Source of the DNA: a virus | Virus record (IMG/VR): IMGVR_UViG_3300047360_000110 | Location: 1 to 42,086 of that record | Direction: 5' to 3' (one strand) | DNA length: 42,086 nucleotides | Shown here: in pieces, positions 31,858-40,966 of the stretch | How the letters are laid out: the number at the start of each line of letters is the position of its first letter | Numbering within the stretch: position 1 is the first letter of the stretch | Position numbers and translations under genes: made by a program | Notes under the pieces: generated by a model | Seen by the model: only the letters and a program-made list of their open reading frames with translations | What the model was told of the DNA's origin: nothing | Database searches by the model: none

Positions 31858-33345
31858 TTACACAACTACGTGAGTAAACAATACAAAGTTATTAGCACCT
31901 TGCACACACAAACATCTTTCAGATAGGAAGTTTACTTCCATTGCATCAAGATCGCTTGTAAAAGCACCACCAACAGATCCAGTCAACCAAGACTTCATAC
32001 GACGATCGTCAGTTTGTGACGCTCTATATCGTACGTGTAAGAATGGACGACGAATGTTAGTACCAAGAATTTGGTCATATACTGTTGATGTACCTGCAGG
32101 AATTAATACTCCGTCAATAGCGCTTACACCGTAAGTTGTAGCGTCTGCTTTGATAGCACCTCTTGTAGAAGCATCGTTTAGGTATTTCCAGTCAGTTTTG
32201 TAGAAGTCATAAGAACCTCTGCGGAAACCGCTGAAACCTAAATTCAACGCCATATCTTCTGAATTTTCGAAGATACCATAAGAACTACCACCACCGTAGT
32301 TTGAACCAGTGCCTTGTGGAGCACCTACTCCAGCTAGCATATCGTCAAAACCTAGTGAAGTTTCGCGATTCAAGAAAAGCATATTTTCTTCAATAGCTCC
32401 TTGTGTGTCTAGATTACGTAGAATAGCATCAAATTCCTCTAGTTTGTCACCAGCGGCATTAAACCCTACTTCTTCGTTACCACGAGTTTGAATAGCAGCA
32501 AACAAACCTTCTGTACCTTTAAAGCCACCGTTTGCAGGATCAGCAGCGGCAGAACCAGCTGCAGCTTTTTCACCTTCAATTACTGACATTTCTAGGTAAT
32601 CTTCAAAACGTAGTCTTGTTTCAGACTCAGCCTTTAAGTACCATAGATACCCTCCGGTTCCGTCTTCAGTAGCTACTTCAACCCAACCGATCTGAGCAGT
32701 GTCAGAACCAGAAACAACATACTTGCTTCGGATAATAATCGGTGAGTTAGAAAACTGAGTAAACGAAGGATCAACACTTACAAAACCATCAGCTGTAGTA
32801 GCTGAAGTGTTGTTAGGTAAAGATGAACCTTTTGAATACTCAGAACCGTATACAAACATTTTTACAGTTCCAGCAAGGCCAGAAGTATCTGCAGCAGTAT
32901 AAGGAGCTACAACCACATCTCCACTTGTTAGGTTAGAAGATGTTACTACAGCTTTTAACTCATTGCCAGCAGCATCTAGTAGTACTACAGTTTGGTTTAC
33001 TGAAATTACGTTTTTAACGTCTGCAGCTACAGGGATAGTAATAGTACTAGTGCCACCTGTGTTAGTACATCCGTCATAAGCAATGTGCAAACGGTTTTGT
33101 TCAGACCAAATTACTTGGTCAGAAGTCATAGGCATTTCAGCTCCTACCATACGTAAAAATCCAGAAAGCGTACGGTTTCCGTAACGCTCTACTTCTTTTT
33201 CGTAAATCTCAGGTAGATATTGTTGAGCAAATGTATCAGAATCGCCATCACCAGTACCGCCGTTAAATGACAGGTAGTTAGTGTCTAGCAATTGTTGTTT
33301 TTGAGATGGGACAATACTCCCAAATAATGGATCAATTCCAGGCAT
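31858..33345 (-). CDS. Major capsid protein
   Basis: The 495-aa protein is the major head subunit by content and order (portal, scaffold, capsid). It starts MPGIDPLFGSIVPSQ and has the E-loop and spine-like segment AQQYLPEIYEKEVERYGNRT near 40-60. A Gly/Thr/Val-rich beta domain lies at about 90-210. Helical segments (EKLEEFDAILRN-like and ENMLFLNRE) come near 300, and the beta-rich end is EVNFLSERCLCVQG. This is consistent with an HK97-type fold, though I cannot prove the fold from sequence alone. A strong hairpin follows the gene, as often seen after highly expressed capsid genes. Confidence 0.78.
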   Translation of the reverse strand: MPGIDPLFGSIVPSQKQQLLDTNYLSFNGGTGDGDSDTFAQQYLPEIYEKEVERYGNRTLSGFLRMVGAEMPMTSDQVIWSEQNRLHIAYDGCTNTGGTSTITIPVAADVKNVISVNQTVVLLDAAGNELKAVVTSSNLTSGDVVVAPYTAADTSGLAGTVKMFVYGSEYSKGSSLPNNTSATTADGFVSVDPSFTQFSNSPIIIRSKYVVSGSDTAQIGWVEVATEDGTGGYLWYLKAESETRLRFEDYLEMSVIEGEKAAAGSAAADPANGGFKGTEGLFAAIQTRGNEEVGFNAAGDKLEEFDAILRNLDTQGAIEENMLFLNRETSLGFDDMLAGVGAPQGTGSNYGGGSSYGIFENSEDMALNLGFSGFRRGSYDFYKTDWKYLNDASTRGAIKADATTYGVSAIDGVLIPAGTSTVYDQILGTNIRRPFLHVRYRASQTDDRRMKSWLTGSVGGAFTSDLDAMEVNFLSERCLCVQGANNFVLFTHVVV

Positions 33346-33351
33346 GATTAA

Positions 33352-34542
33352 TTATTTTTTAATTGTTATTTTTTTAACTTTAAGTTTTGAAGAATCATCG
33401 CCACTAATAGCTTTTACTCTAAGTCCATTTACAAATACTTCACCAGTCGATGTCTTACGTGGCTCAGTCAAAATGTTTTTTGACTTAGCCATAACGTCTT
33501 TAACAGCGTCAGCTTTTCCTTGTTCATAGAAATGTTGAGCTAAAGTATCAGCATTTCTAGCTGCATACAAAGCTTTGTGATAACCCGACAAATCTGATAT
33601 CTTATTTTCTTTATCTAGGAACTTCCCGATAAAATTAGTAATATCAGACTGAGCGTCAGCCACTTGCTTAGGATTTTTAACACCATACCTAAACTTCTTG
33701 TCCCCAACAGTGAAATCAAAACCTTTGAAATCATTAGTCAAAAAGTTGTTAGTACGATTAACAAAATCATTATGCATTTGCTTTACAGCGTTTTGCTCTT
33801 CATTGTATCGATTGAAAAAGTCCGTAGCTTTTTGTTGCTCTTGGGTTACGCCCGGTCTCAACTTGATCTCGTCGTAGTACTTACCCTTTAAGTCTTCCAA
33901 AAAGTTTTTAGCTTTTCCAACTTCTTCTTTAAACGCAATTTTCTTTTTGCGTATGTCTTTATCGTCGTCTAACTCTTCATCGTAACTAAAGTCTTCCAAT
34001 AAAAGACTAACATCGTCATGATCAAGATGCGGTCGTGTTTGTTTATAGTATTCTCTTACTAAAGTATTATTATCTACGTTAGTGTAGTCTGCATTAAGTC
34101 GAACATAATCGTCAACTGTACCACCAGTTTCTTCCATAAAAGAAACTAGCTTTTCAATATTTTCAGGTAAAGATTTTTGTTCTACAACCTCTTGTTTAAC
34201 TTCTTTTACCTCTTCAGTGGGTTTTGATTCTTCTTCTGATACCTCTTCAATAACAGAGATAGGGGACTCTTCATTTGATTCGGTGGTCCGTATTTCTTCA
34301 ACCACTTCTTTGCTGTAGCCACTGTCTTCGGGTTGTCTGACAGTATCATCGCTTGCATCTGCGCTTTGCTCTTGAACGGCATTTTCTTCAGTTTTAATTT
34401 CTACCTTTGTAACATCTTGATTTACCTCGCCTTGACTGCTTGGTATTTCTACTTTAGTTACATTTTCTGTTTTACCTAAGTTTTTAGGTTTAGAAGGTTT
34501 TTTAACTTTAAATTCACCTTCTTGCTTTATTTCTTCTGACAT
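33352..34542 (-). CDS. Capsid scaffolding protein
   Basis: The 396-aa protein sits between portal and capsid genes, the normal place for a scaffold. Its first 140 residues are disordered and very acidic (many Glu, Val, Ser). The middle is helical (FKEEVGKAKNFLEDLKGKYY), and the last 12 residues are basic (KLKVKKITIKK), the type of tail that scaffolds use to grip the capsid protein. It would guide procapsid assembly and then leave. No protease motif is seen, so it probably exits intact. The leader before its start contains ATTATATTATAT. Confidence 0.72.
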   Translation of the reverse strand: MSEEIKQEGEFKVKKPSKPKNLGKTENVTKVEIPSSQGEVNQDVTKVEIKTEENAVQEQSADASDDTVRQPEDSGYSKEVVEEIRTTESNEESPISVIEEVSEEESKPTEEVKEVKQEVVEQKSLPENIEKLVSFMEETGGTVDDYVRLNADYTNVDNNTLVREYYKQTRPHLDHDDVSLLLEDFSYDEELDDDKDIRKKKIAFKEEVGKAKNFLEDLKGKYYDEIKLRPGVTQEQQKATDFFNRYNEEQNAVKQMHNDFVNRTNNFLTNDFKGFDFTVGDKKFRYGVKNPKQVADAQSDITNFIGKFLDKENKISDLSGYHKALYAARNADTLAQHFYEQGKADAVKDVMAKSKNILTEPRKTSTGEVFVNGLRVKAISGDDSSKLKVKKITIKK

Positions 34543-34573
34543 AATATAATATAATTAAATAATTAAAAGTTTT

Positions 34574-36994
34574 TTATTGAGGCCCAAACTGCTCTAGTCC
34601 AAATCCTCCAAGCGAATCATTACCTGCAGACTCAAAGTTTTTTGGCAGTTCATCATTTTGTCTTTGAGATATCATTTCAGATTGTTGTGTACCAATTATT
34701 CTAGCACGCTCATCTTTACGATTTTCAATTTCTTTTTCTTTTTCTCTTTCAACTCTAGCTTTAGCTTCAGCAAGCTGTATATTGTAATTAAATTCTTCAG
34801 CCATTAATTGTTTTTTAATTTCAGCCTCTGTTTGCATACGTTGTATTTCAAATTGAGACTTGCCTTGTTCTAATTGCAATTGGCTTTCTGTTAAAGCTTG
34901 TTGTTTTTGCAGCTCTGCAAGAGCAGCTTTTTCCGCGGTCTGCGCGTTAGCTTGCGCTTGAGCCTGTATGTTCTGTTGTTGGGCAGCTTGATCTCTTTCT
35001 ATCTTTTGCTTACGTTTTATTTTAAGCATTTGATTAGCGAGCTTTAAATTAGATATTTCTCTAAGATCAATAATGTCTTCTAAATCTATACCACCAGTTT
35101 GTAAGGCAACTTGTATGTTTTGCTCTAACTGAGCTTTTTCTTCTTCATCTGGCTCTAGCTCTAAGAAAATACCAAACTCATGCAAGTTTAATTTTTCTAT
35201 TTGTGACAGCGTGTTTGTGTTAAACACACTTATACTGTTCATCAGCGCGTTTTTAGTTAACGGAAAGCTCAACATATCAGCTGCTCGTAAGCTTATATTT
35301 TCTGCCGCTCTTACTGTTATATACATTAAAGACTGTAGTATGTGCTTAGTAGCTGTGTTTGATGCTGCCGCAGCTAGTTTTTGTAAGCCAACTAAAGCAT
35401 TTTTATCTGGTTGACTTCCGTCTCTAGCTTCATTAAGACCTGTCACGTCGCGTATCATTTGTAAATAATATTGATACGTTTGTACTAGCGCACCTATTTT
35501 AGCTTGACCATTAGATGTTTGCAGCTCTTGAATAGGCACTTTACCAGGGTTCATATCACCGTCAACAGTCTTAGATCTACCAACAATACTACCAGTTTGA
35601 AAGTACATGTTTAAAGCTTCTTGCGGATTGTAATTTGTACCATTACCTAAGTCAACTTCAGACAAGCCATCAACATCTACAAACACACCGTCTGGTACCA
35701 TACGAGCAAGTACTTGTTGTATTTTTAAATGAGTTAGCTGTATCATATCTGCAAACCCAATACACTTACTTACTAAACTTTCTATTCTACCTTTATACAT
35801 ACGAGGGGCAGATATAGCATAATTCATTTGAACTTTAGTCTGATCGCTGTAAGGTCTTGTCATGTTTTCGCTCAATTCCCACTTAAGCATTTTTTCGTGC
35901 CCAAGTATTTTAGCACCGCTGTATAAAACCTCTATAGCTCTATGTACTCTTTCAAAATTATCGTTAGCTGGCGGATTAAAATCGCCTGGTTTTTCTAAAG
36001 CTTTTTCTAAACCTTGATCTGTTTCTTTTATTTTAAATACTTGATTATTGTACGTTTTGTATTCAAAATATAAAACCTGAACATTATTGTAACTATCATC
36101 TTGACCCCAATAGTTTCTAGTGTAATTAGAATCACCAGGATATTTTTGTATCTCCTCTAATTCAGCGTCAGTTAAATACGGAAATTGTTTTTTAACTTCT
36201 TCTAAGCTTACACTTTTAACTTCACCAACGTAATATGTATCTTCAAAGTTAGGATCTTCTGTGTACGAATAAACTAAATTAGCAGGGTCTACATAATCAA
36301 TTGTTATACCATTAGCTAAATTAAAATCTGTTTTAGCGCAGCTGATACCTATAGTAACTAAATCGTAAGCTAATCTTTTCTTTAACTCATGATACTTATT
36401 AAAACTAAAAACATTCTGTATAAGCTCTTCTTCAGCTATTTCAATAGCTTGCTTATAACTAAGCTGCATGTGAAGTTCTAGTTCTTCTTTAGTTCTAGGC
36501 AAATCATCCGCAGGTACATTAGTGTTTTTTAAGTTTACACCTAAGTTTCCTTCTGCTTGAGCTATAAGATCTTTAGCAAAAGCGTCTTTAGCTAAACCAG
36601 TAGCGTGAGCTGTTCTTTTTTTAGTGGAGTAAGGGTCTGTGGCAAAAGATTTTATTTCATAACCTTTATCAGTCATACCATTAACTACAATATCTACAAA
36701 CTTAGATAACACAGCAACAGGTTTCCAGTCTAAATTTAAATAAGACAAATCACCATTAATTGACAACTCATCTTTATACTTAGCTACAGATTGTTCGCCT
36801 CTAGCATATAATCTTAATCTATGAAAATCTTGCCAGTTATTACCAAAGCGACCACCAGCTCCTAACCCACGATCACCTCTAAACCATTCGTTCTCAATAG
36901 CTCTACCTACTTGATAACCGTAGTCTAAAGTATTCTTTTCTGCATCCGGTACCACCTGACTTGGAAAGGAACTATTTACATTAGTATAAACCAT
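34574..36994 (-). CDS. Portal protein
   Basis: This 806-aa protein follows the large terminase by one base. N-terminal motifs include LRLYARGEQSVAKYKDEL and LNLDWKPVAVLSKFVDIVVN, typical of the portal wing of this family. The core has MYKGRIESLVSKCIGFADM and DVTGLNEARDGSQPD, the latter near the tunnel loop. The last 170 residues are a Gln/Ala/Glu-rich coiled coil (AAQQQNIQAQAQANAQTAEK) that probably extends as a barrel into the head. It forms the dodecameric ring through which DNA is packed and ejected and to which terminase and adaptors bind. The length is normal for podoviral portals with a barrel. Confidence 0.88.
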   Translation of the reverse strand: MVYTNVNSSFPSQVVPDAEKNTLDYGYQVGRAIENEWFRGDRGLGAGGRFGNNWQDFHRLRLYARGEQSVAKYKDELSINGDLSYLNLDWKPVAVLSKFVDIVVNGMTDKGYEIKSFATDPYSTKKRTAHATGLAKDAFAKDLIAQAEGNLGVNLKNTNVPADDLPRTKEELELHMQLSYKQAIEIAEEELIQNVFSFNKYHELKKRLAYDLVTIGISCAKTDFNLANGITIDYVDPANLVYSYTEDPNFEDTYYVGEVKSVSLEEVKKQFPYLTDAELEEIQKYPGDSNYTRNYWGQDDSYNNVQVLYFEYKTYNNQVFKIKETDQGLEKALEKPGDFNPPANDNFERVHRAIEVLYSGAKILGHEKMLKWELSENMTRPYSDQTKVQMNYAISAPRMYKGRIESLVSKCIGFADMIQLTHLKIQQVLARMVPDGVFVDVDGLSEVDLGNGTNYNPQEALNMYFQTGSIVGRSKTVDGDMNPGKVPIQELQTSNGQAKIGALVQTYQYYLQMIRDVTGLNEARDGSQPDKNALVGLQKLAAAASNTATKHILQSLMYITVRAAENISLRAADMLSFPLTKNALMNSISVFNTNTLSQIEKLNLHEFGIFLELEPDEEEKAQLEQNIQVALQTGGIDLEDIIDLREISNLKLANQMLKIKRKQKIERDQAAQQQNIQAQAQANAQTAEKAALAELQKQQALTESQLQLEQGKSQFEIQRMQTEAEIKKQLMAEEFNYNIQLAEAKARVEREKEKEIENRKDERARIIGTQQSEMISQRQNDELPKNFESAGNDSLGGFGLEQFGPQ

Positions 36995-39220
36995 TTATTG
37001 TATTATTTTTGAAATGTAACCTGTGTTATCATATTTTTTAAACGATATGTTAACTGGATCTCGTTGTTGTATGTTTACTGGTGTATATTTATTTTTATTA
37101 CAAGCCATTATGGCTAAGCCAGAGCTAATCGTAGCGTCAAATTTTGTTCTGTTGTTTATATTAAATTTAGCCCAATCTTCTAAAGTTCTTTGAAAATACA
37201 TATCACCGCATCCATTTTCACTCAAACCCACGTAGTCTTCTATATATGATTCTATAGCGGCAGCGTGAGCTTGCTTAATATCTTCACTTGAATTAGGTAT
37301 ACCACCTATTTCTCTTTCTGCAACAGACAGTTTATTGTATATTTTATCTGGTCTGTTCATTGAAAATTTTCTATAACCTCTACGTTTTAAATAATATAAT
37401 AATCGAGGTTTGTTATTCTCTGCAAGTATAGGCATGCCGTAAAAATGCAACGCCATTAAAACATCTTCAAAGAATATTTCAGCTGTTGGAGGTCTTGATA
37501 TATATTCTAAAAAGAACATATTAAAAGGAGCTTGCTCCATACTAAATTTAGTTAAACCGTGTAAAGACCCTTTTGAACCACGCTTGTCTACTGTTCCAGA
37601 TATATCGTAACTATCACAACCAAAAGCCCCTACGTGATCATTACCTGGAAACTTCACTCCGTTTTTTATTATTACACGATTTTGTAGATTTATAGGTGGA
37701 ATCCATGAAACTAAAAATCTACCATTATTATCTGGTACAAAGCTAACACTAGTGTCTTTTATACCACCAGCCCATTGAAAGTTACCTTGAGTAACCATAG
37801 CTTTGTTTTTCATGTCTTCATTGTGATCTATTTGCTCGTAAATCTTGGTTAGATTAAATAAAGATAACTTTGCTTCGTCTCTAAACGCGTGTTTTTCTGT
37901 TCGTGGAAACTGACGGTAATATTCATTTAAACTATCCTGATCATTTCTAAGACCATCAACTTCGTTTTCCCAGTGTTCTATAACTCCTGTGGTAATTAAG
38001 TCGCCCTGTGGATCTTTAACCGCGTCTCTTGGTGAGTCGAATACAGGTACTCCATGAGAATCAATGAACCCTTCGTAGTTCCATTCCATAGGTATGAACA
38101 AACTATATAATCCCGAGCTAGTCTGTCCATTGCGGTTTCTTTGTGTGACGTCTGATGCATAGTATAGTTTTTTAAAGTTATCACCACCTTTGTCTAAAGC
38201 ATTGCTTGTAGATCCCATCATACACTTACCAACAACTTTACTACCTAATCTTAATGTTGTTTTTGTAACTCGCCAGTTGTTTAAAATGTTATCTGGACGC
38301 TCCCACTTACCTGATTCATCGTGGGCAAGGAGTTTAAGCTTTTCACCGTCATATGAGTTGTCACCTGTATTTTTCCAGTCGATCGTTGTATCAAGTCCTT
38401 CAAGCTCTTCTGGCGCTTCGCCTTGATCAAGTTTTCTTCTTGTAAGCTTTGATGCTGGTACCCTATATGCGAGTTCTGTTTTCGGTCTATCCATACCATC
38501 TTGTATGGGTTTGAAAAAGAACGGGTAGTTGATTGATATTGGCACAACTTTATCGGTAAACATTTTTTTTGCGTCAGCACCTGACTTTGATAATATTCCA
38601 AAACGTGAGTCGGAAGATATAGTCGCTTTGTGTACAAGTTCTGATGATGCCATAAAGGAAAAACCAGACCGTCTATTTTTGAGGTAGCACATACCATAAC
38701 ATCGTTGATCTGCTTTGCACGCTTCCCAGAATATAAAGAAAAGTCTATTTGATTCTCTGTAATCTGCTGCCCCAACGTCAATTTTAGACCACTGCAAGAA
38801 CATGTAATGAGAACCAGTAATATAAGTAGGTACACCTTTGTTTTTAAACCAGAAACCTTCTTCTCTTCTTCTAAACTCTTCATCAATGTAATCATACCAT
38901 TCTTCCTTAAAATTAACTGGATATCTTTCCCAGTCAAATACGCTTTTAATTTTAGCTAATTGTTTTGGGTACTCTGCCTTTACCCAACGCTGATCTTTTT
39001 CTTTATCAGATACAACGTAAACGTTTTCAGGAATAGCTGGTAAAGCTATTTTAAGGTTTTGTATTTCAACTACATCACCTACCGTGCCGTCTTTACTTAT
39101 AACTATAACGTCGTTTTCAACGTCATATCCATACTCCCATTTTTTATACCTATTGTTTCTTTTTAAAACTTTAGGTTTAATGTGGTTTTTTACTATTGTT
39201 ACTAAAGACTGCTCGTACAT
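36995..39220 (-). CDS. terL: Terminase large subunit
   Basis: The 741-aa packaging motor has an ATPase part with a P-loop-like KNRRSGFS (181-188) and Walker B LLAHDE (297-302, catalytic Glu302), followed by GKW. A nuclease part has FGCDSYD (Asp536) and, later, FDATISSGLAIMA. The P-loop lacks the normal GKS/T ending, a variation seen in some phage terminases. An N-terminal extension of about 130 residues precedes the ATPase. It should pump DNA into the procapsid through the portal and cut concatemers. Its start overlaps the stop of the small gene before it by one base (TAATG). Confidence 0.9.
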   Translation of the reverse strand: MYEQSLVTIVKNHIKPKVLKRNNRYKKWEYGYDVENDVIVISKDGTVGDVVEIQNLKIALPAIPENVYVVSDKEKDQRWVKAEYPKQLAKIKSVFDWERYPVNFKEEWYDYIDEEFRRREEGFWFKNKGVPTYITGSHYMFLQWSKIDVGAADYRESNRLFFIFWEACKADQRCYGMCYLKNRRSGFSFMASSELVHKATISSDSRFGILSKSGADAKKMFTDKVVPISINYPFFFKPIQDGMDRPKTELAYRVPASKLTRRKLDQGEAPEELEGLDTTIDWKNTGDNSYDGEKLKLLAHDESGKWERPDNILNNWRVTKTTLRLGSKVVGKCMMGSTSNALDKGGDNFKKLYYASDVTQRNRNGQTSSGLYSLFIPMEWNYEGFIDSHGVPVFDSPRDAVKDPQGDLITTGVIEHWENEVDGLRNDQDSLNEYYRQFPRTEKHAFRDEAKLSLFNLTKIYEQIDHNEDMKNKAMVTQGNFQWAGGIKDTSVSFVPDNNGRFLVSWIPPINLQNRVIIKNGVKFPGNDHVGAFGCDSYDISGTVDKRGSKGSLHGLTKFSMEQAPFNMFFLEYISRPPTAEIFFEDVLMALHFYGMPILAENNKPRLLYYLKRRGYRKFSMNRPDKIYNKLSVAEREIGGIPNSSEDIKQAHAAAIESYIEDYVGLSENGCGDMYFQRTLEDWAKFNINNRTKFDATISSGLAIMACNKNKYTPVNIQQRDPVNISFKKYDNTGYISKIIQ

Positions 39221-39495
39221 TATCTTGATCTACCCTCAGCGAAACCTTTAAAACTTTTTTCTTTAGTGTTTTGAGGTTTTTCTTCAAGCATATTTTTTTC
39301 TTCTTCTATTCTAGCTAATATCTCAAAGGCGTCAAATATAGCAAGCTTTTTAGTAGCAGCCGCGTTTTTAAGTCTATCTGCAGAAACATCATCTTCTGTA
39401 TTAGTAATGATTTTTTCTTCAGCAACCTTGATTAACTCATCAACTGCTTTTCGCCCAGCTTGGATTATACTCTTCCTCGTTTCCTTTGAACTCAT
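39220..39495 (-). CDS. Putative terminase small subunit
   Basis: This 91-aa helical protein lies directly before terL and overlaps it by one base. Its content is ETRKSIIQAGRKAVDELIKVAEEK, then DRLKNAAATKKLAIFDAFEIL and a basic tail (KEKSFKGFAEGRSR). It is short for a terminase small subunit and I see no clear helix-turn-helix. The assignment rests on position, helical content and co-translation with terL. It starts 56 bases inside the end of the GroES-like gene. Confidence 0.5.
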   Translation of the reverse strand: MSSKETRKSIIQAGRKAVDELIKVAEEKIITNTEDDVSADRLKNAAATKKLAIFDAFEILARIEEEKNMLEEKPQNTKEKSFKGFAEGRSR

Positions 39496-40045
39496 ACTTA
39501 ACTAAAATATCATTTGATTGCATACAATAAAGTCTTTGCTTATCTACGATAAACTCAAACTCTCTATTTGGTTTAAAACCAACTAAATCACCTTCGTGTA
39601 TACCAAGTGATTGTAATGTTTTATTACCTATTTTTACTATACCTTTATTTTTTTGCTCTGGTTCTAAAGACCATTTATCTTTATTTTTAATTGGCATAAT
39701 AAAACATCTTTCACCTACAGCTATCCACTTAACTATACGTTTGTATAAATATATTTGATCATATTGACAAAAATACTTATTGTCATCAAACGTTTTACTA
39801 CTGTCAACTGCTTCACCTTTTAGGTTGTAATATCTTCTAAATACATTATGATGTATAATAACTTCATCATCTTCTTGTATCGGCGTATCAAAAGCAGTTG
39901 GTGTAGTAAGCACAACGGCTTTCCTGTTTATAAGCTTAAAGTTTTCTATACTAGAATTAACTATAAGTTTATCGCCTTCTATATCAATTTCATTGTTATA
40001 CCTTTTTCCATTTGGCACAACTATAAAATCAAAAACACTTCTCAT
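39440..40045 (-). CDS. Tandem GroES-like co-chaperonin
   Basis: The 201-aa protein seems to contain two GroES-like beta-barrel units. The first (about 1-110) has FDFIVVPNG, EDDEVIIHHNVFRRYY (a mobile-loop-like site before it) and YDQIYLY. The second (112-187) has KGIVKIGNKTLQSLGIHEGD, VGFKPNREFEF and RLYCMQSNDI. GroES proteins have the same G-D-x-V and ly-x-dI pattern. Phages such as T4 (gp31) carry a co-chaperonin to fold their capsid protein with host GroEL. Position upstream of terminase, portal and capsid genes agrees. The identification is from pattern only. Confidence 0.6.
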   Translation of the reverse strand: MRSVFDFIVVPNGKRYNNEIDIEGDKLIVNSSIENFKLINRKAVVLTTPTAFDTPIQEDDEVIIHHNVFRRYYNLKGEAVDSSKTFDDNKYFCQYDQIYLYKRIVKWIAVGERCFIMPIKNKDKWSLEPEQKNKGIVKIGNKTLQSLGIHEGDLVGFKPNREFEFIVDKQRLYCMQSNDILVKYEFKGNEEEYNPSWAKSS

Positions 40046-40272
40046 TAATATTCTAAATCATATTCAACAGATATAGCCATGTTAGAATTAAACTTCTTCC
40101 ATGGCAATACCTCGTTGTTTTTCTTTATGAATATGTTATAAGAAGCATCATCGTCTTCAAACAGAATATGTGATATCTCATGACCGCCGTAGACCTGTTG
40201 GCCTAACGCATAGTGCATAGCATCATTCTTATAATCAGAACCAATACTGATTTTTCTTATAACAGTACTCAT
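40045..40272 (-). CDS. Small protein, unknown function
   Basis: This 75-aa protein has the segment QQVYGGHEISHILFEDDDASYNIFIKK and ends with MAISVEYDLEY. It looks like a small beta-rich domain. HEISH resembles an HExxH zinc site, but the protein is far too small for a peptidase and has no other ligand pattern, so I do not call it one. It overlaps both neighbours by one base (TAATG), so it is translated together with the GroES-like protein and may be a partner of it. Confidence 0.55.
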   Translation of the reverse strand: MSTVIRKISIGSDYKNDAMHYALGQQVYGGHEISHILFEDDDASYNIFIKKNNEVLPWKKFNSNMAISVEYDLEY

Positions 40273-40544
40273 TACTCTTCTGATTTTATAACTTGCAAAC
40301 CATCGTCATCATATTCTTTTTCGATTTCAGTATAACTACCATCTTCGAGATTAATATTTACAGAACCATACTTTGTTTCAAGTTCTTTTTTAGTCTCTTC
40401 GATAGACTCGTTAATACCAGCAATCTTATGAAGCATAGCATGCTTACTAGCCTCAAGTTGACCTATTTGATTGATAACTGTTCCTAACTCTGTTTGTTGA
40501 TCTTTAATTGTTTTAAGCTCTTCAGCTGTAACTTTATTTGCCAT
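40272..40544 (-). CDS. Small coiled-coil protein, unknown function
   Basis: The 90-aa protein is a coiled coil for residues 1-60 (TAEELKTIKDQQTELGTVIN and IGQLEASKHAMLHKIAGINE), followed by an acidic tail (EIEKEYDDDGLQVIKSEE). The leader TTTAAATTAAATCAA lies before the ATG, with no Shine-Dalgarno sequence. It could be a small virion or chaperone-linked protein; the sequence gives no function. Confidence 0.58.
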   Translation of the reverse strand: MANKVTAEELKTIKDQQTELGTVINQIGQLEASKHAMLHKIAGINESIEETKKELETKYGSVNINLEDGSYTEIEKEYDDDGLQVIKSEE

Positions 40545-40567
40545 TTGATTTAATTTAAATTATTTAC

Positions 40568-40966
40568 TTATTTATTATTACTCGATTTCTTTGCTTTTTC
40601 CCATGTACGACCTACAAAATAAGCGCCGTACACTGTTATTAATAGCGACTGAAATATTGGAATATATTCTTGTGCAACTTCAAAACCACCTACGTTACCA
40701 TCAGCAAATGCTAGAATAGTAAATATAGATGTAAGATAAACCAGTACAAGTGGTCGAATGTTTTTAGATAAAAATGAATCTGATTGCATATCCATTTTCC
40801 ATCTTTCGGTAACTTGCACTTGTGCATCTTGATCTGCTTTTTCCAATAACTCTTGAATCTTTTGCTTAGCAGCTAATCTTTCTTCATCTGTAGTTGTAAG
40901 CTTATCGATTACATTGCCTACGTCTTTAATTAAACCACCAGTTAAAAGACTTAAAAGTTTTTTCAT
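40568..40966 (-). CDS. Holin, GTA-type 3TM family
   Basis: The 132-aa protein matches the holin family first described in gene transfer agents. An amphipathic N-terminus (LLSLLTGGLIKDVGNVIDKL) is followed by a charged helix (25-58), the SFLSKNIRPLVLVYLTSIFT entry into the first strong TM segment (70-88), a second TM (101-119) and a basic cytoplasmic tail (KAKKSSNNK). The Arg-Pro before the TM is typical. It should make holes in the inner membrane at lysis and release endolysin. It is encoded about 30 kb from the M15 endopeptidase, in the head-gene part of the operon rather than in the lysis block. Confidence 0.75.
   Translation of the reverse strand: MKKLLSLLTGGLIKDVGNVIDKLTTTDEERLAAKQKIQELLEKADQDAQVQVTERWKMDMQSDSFLSKNIRPLVLVYLTSIFTILAFADGNVGGFEVAQEYIPIFQSLLITVYGAYFVGRTWEKAKKSSNNK

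Noticed and set aside
40045-40272. Zinc peptidase based on HEISH
   Set aside because: The protein is 75 aa, far below any known peptidase domain, with no third ligand pattern.
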